Below, piece by piece: positions 4,208-5,284 of a stretch of 5,284 nt of DNA (position 1 is its first letter; the number at the start of each line of letters is the position of its first letter). A program made the translations under genes and the position numbers. The DNA is from Hydrogenophaga sp. (GTDB taxonomy: Bacteria > Pseudomonadota > Gammaproteobacteria > Burkholderiales > Burkholderiaceae_C): assembly GCA_030684755.1 (NCBI GenBank), contig JAUXXN010000213.1, forward strand, positions 1 to 5,284, given 5' to 3'. Below the pieces are notes generated by a model. The model did not search any database, had not been told where the DNA came from, and saw nothing but the letters and a program-made list of their open reading frames with translations.

Positions 4208-5271
4208 TCGCCTTGGACATGCGTTTGCAGCTGCTGGCCCTGCTCACAGAGGCCTGCAAAGCCGGTGCGAGGTGGGCGCGTGCCTGTGCTCAGATTGGCC
4301 TGAGTGTGCGCACCGTACAACGCTGGCAACGCCCACAGGCTTGCGGTGGTGACCTGCGCGCCAGCGACCAACGCAAGCCCTGCACACCGCGCAACCAACT
4401 CAGCGAAGCCGAGCGCTTGGCTGCGCTGGAGCTGCTCAACAGCGAGGAGTTTAAAAACCTGCCACCGAGCCAGATCGTGCCGCGTTTGGCCGACCAAGGC
4501 CGCTACGTGGCCAGCGAATCCACGCTGTACCGCCTGATGCGCCAAAGCGGTCAACTCACCCACCGCCGCTTGGAGCGCGCGCCACAAAAGCGCAGCAAGC
4601 CACGCGCTTTGGCAGCGGTCGAGCCCGATCAGATTTATTGCTGGGACATCACGTATTTGCCCACCGCGGTGCGCGGCGCCTACTTCTATCTGTACCTGTT
4701 TGTGGATCTGTTCAGCCGCAGAATTGTGGGCTGGCAGGTCTACGACAGCGAGAGCACCGAGCAGGCCAGTGCGCTGATGCAGGACATCTGCCAACGTCAG
4801 GGCATTGAGCCCGGCCAGCTCAGTGTGCATTCGGACAACGGCTCGCCGATGCGTGGTGAGACCATGCTGACCACGCTGCAACGGCTGGGGATTGCACCCT
4901 CTCGCAGCCGCCCGGGTGTGAGCAACGACAACCCGTATTCGGAGTCTTTGTTCAGGACGCTGAAGTACCGCCCCGATCTGCCGGTGCAGCCTTTTGCGGA
5001 CCTGTTGCAGGCGCGGCGCTGGGTGGGCAAGCTGGTGGATTGGTACAACCAAGAGCACCGCCACAGTGGCATTGGTTTCGTGACGCCAGACCAACGCCAT
5101 GCGCTGTTGGATGGGGCTCTTTTGCAGGCCCGCCATGAGGTCTATAAGGCCGCTCAACGGCGCAACCCGAGCCGCTGGTCCAAGCACACCCGAGACTGGT
5201 CACGCCGGGATATTGTTCACCTCAATCCCGACAAGTCCAGCGAGGAGGATGTGCTCAAAGAAACACGTTGA
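4204..5271 (+). CDS. IS3-family OrfB, DDE transposase/integrase catalytic part
   Basis: 355 residues from ATG 4204. Residues about 25-43 form a helix-turn-helix (ARACAQIGLSVRTVQRWQ), then an IS3-type HTH_21-like region around ESTLYRLMRQSGQLTHRR. The retroviral-integrase-like core follows: D148 in YCWDITYLP, D211 in VHSDNGSP and E247 in NPYSESLFRTLKYRP. There are 35 residues between D211 and E247, the D,D(35)E signature, and a conserved Lys (K254) seven after the Glu. The C-terminus has WYNQEHRHSGIGFVTP, a family hallmark. ATG 4204 overlaps the orfA stop as ATGA and is preceded by a good GAGGAG, so independent coupled initiation is possible. GTG 4186 is an in-frame alternative without its own site. 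The main active product is probably the OrfAB frameshift fusion. All catalytic residues are intact. Confidence 0.93.
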   Translation: MIALDMRLQLLALLTEACKAGARWARACAQIGLSVRTVQRWQRPQACGGDLRASDQRKPCTPRNQLSEAERLAALELLNSEEFKNLPPSQIVPRLADQGRYVASESTLYRLMRQSGQLTHRRLERAPQKRSKPRALAAVEPDQIYCWDITYLPTAVRGAYFYLYLFVDLFSRRIVGWQVYDSESTEQASALMQDICQRQGIEPGQLSVHSDNGSPMRGETMLTTLQRLGIAPSRSRPGVSNDNPYSESLFRTLKYRPDLPVQPFADLLQARRWVGKLVDWYNQEHRHSGIGFVTPDQRHALLDGALLQARHEVYKAAQRRNPSRWSKHTRDWSRRDIVHLNPDKSSEEDVLKETR

Positions 5272-5284
5272 GCTTGTGATCTTT

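Larger units (their letters stand above)
3643..5284 (+). mobile_element. IS3-family insertion sequence, right end outside window
   Basis: Defined by an overlapping orfA/orfB pair with an IS3-type DDE core. The left end is a candidate only. TGTCAGAC at 3643 begins with the TG typical of IS3 ends, lies 58 bases before orfA, and immediately follows a C-run. OrfB stops at 5271, 13 bases before the window edge, so the matching right inverted repeat, the target duplication and the exact length cannot be seen. Confidence 0.8.

Noticed and set aside
3244..5187. 647-residue open frame on the minus strand
   Set aside because: It is antisense to the IS3 orfB, orfA and the palindromic intergenic region. 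Its composition is a byproduct of GC-rich codon bias and it contains no recognisable domain.
1..5284. Undescribed defence or other novel multi-gene system
   Set aside because: All confident genes belong to known families (MqsA, Fic, CMD/AhpD, IS1182 and IS3 transposases). The unusual features are deletions and junctions, not a new gene set.

Overview
The window is GC-rich, about 60% or more across the coding parts. Its codon bias and protein families (MqsA, a Fic-domain protein, an AhpD-like protein, IS1182- and IS3-type insertion sequences) suggest a betaproteobacterium, probably Burkholderiales/Comamonadaceae-like. That placement is inferred from style and family recall, not from a marker gene. 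No rRNA, tRNA or CRISPR array was found.

Bases 1-960 (minus strand): the remains of a toxin-antitoxin locus that appears to have been organised fic - mqsR - mqsA. The antitoxin MqsA is almost complete, with all zinc ligands and DNA-contacting residues present, and runs off the left edge. The toxin gene mqsR is reduced to its first 8 codons, which are now fused in frame ahead of mqsA. The Fic gene keeps about 150 N-terminal codons, lacks the catalytic HPFx[D/E]GNGR region, and is followed out of frame by a short stretch that looks like the gene's original C-terminal end. So two potential toxins are broken and the antitoxin/regulator is kept. A candidate promoter with an overlapping palindrome and spaced repeats lies just upstream of fic (860-960).

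Bases 960-1269: no recognised gene. Bases 1270-2816: a complete insertion sequence of the IS1182 type, with a 443-residue transposase, 17-bp perfect terminal inverted repeats and a CTAG on both outer sides. Immediately right of it is a carboxymuconolactone decarboxylase/AhpD-like gene (2865-3320) whose 5' end is missing. The missing 5' end is not in the left flank of the IS, so this is not a simple insertion; deletion or IS-IS recombination probably joined unrelated flanks.

Bases 3321-3700: intergenic, with two strong stem-loops (3351-3372 and 3536-3565). Bases 3643-5284: an IS3-family element with a candidate left end at 3643, orfA (3701-4207) and orfB (4204-5271). An A AAA AAG slippery heptamer and an ATGA overlap between the two frames indicate a programmed -1 frameshift giving an OrfAB fusion transposase. 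Its right end lies beyond the window.

Overall this is a genomic scar region: a decayed toxin-antitoxin operon beside two insertion sequences and one decapitated gene. I found no convincing new multi-gene system. The most noteworthy signal is the toxin-to-antitoxin fusion left by precise loss of mqsR.
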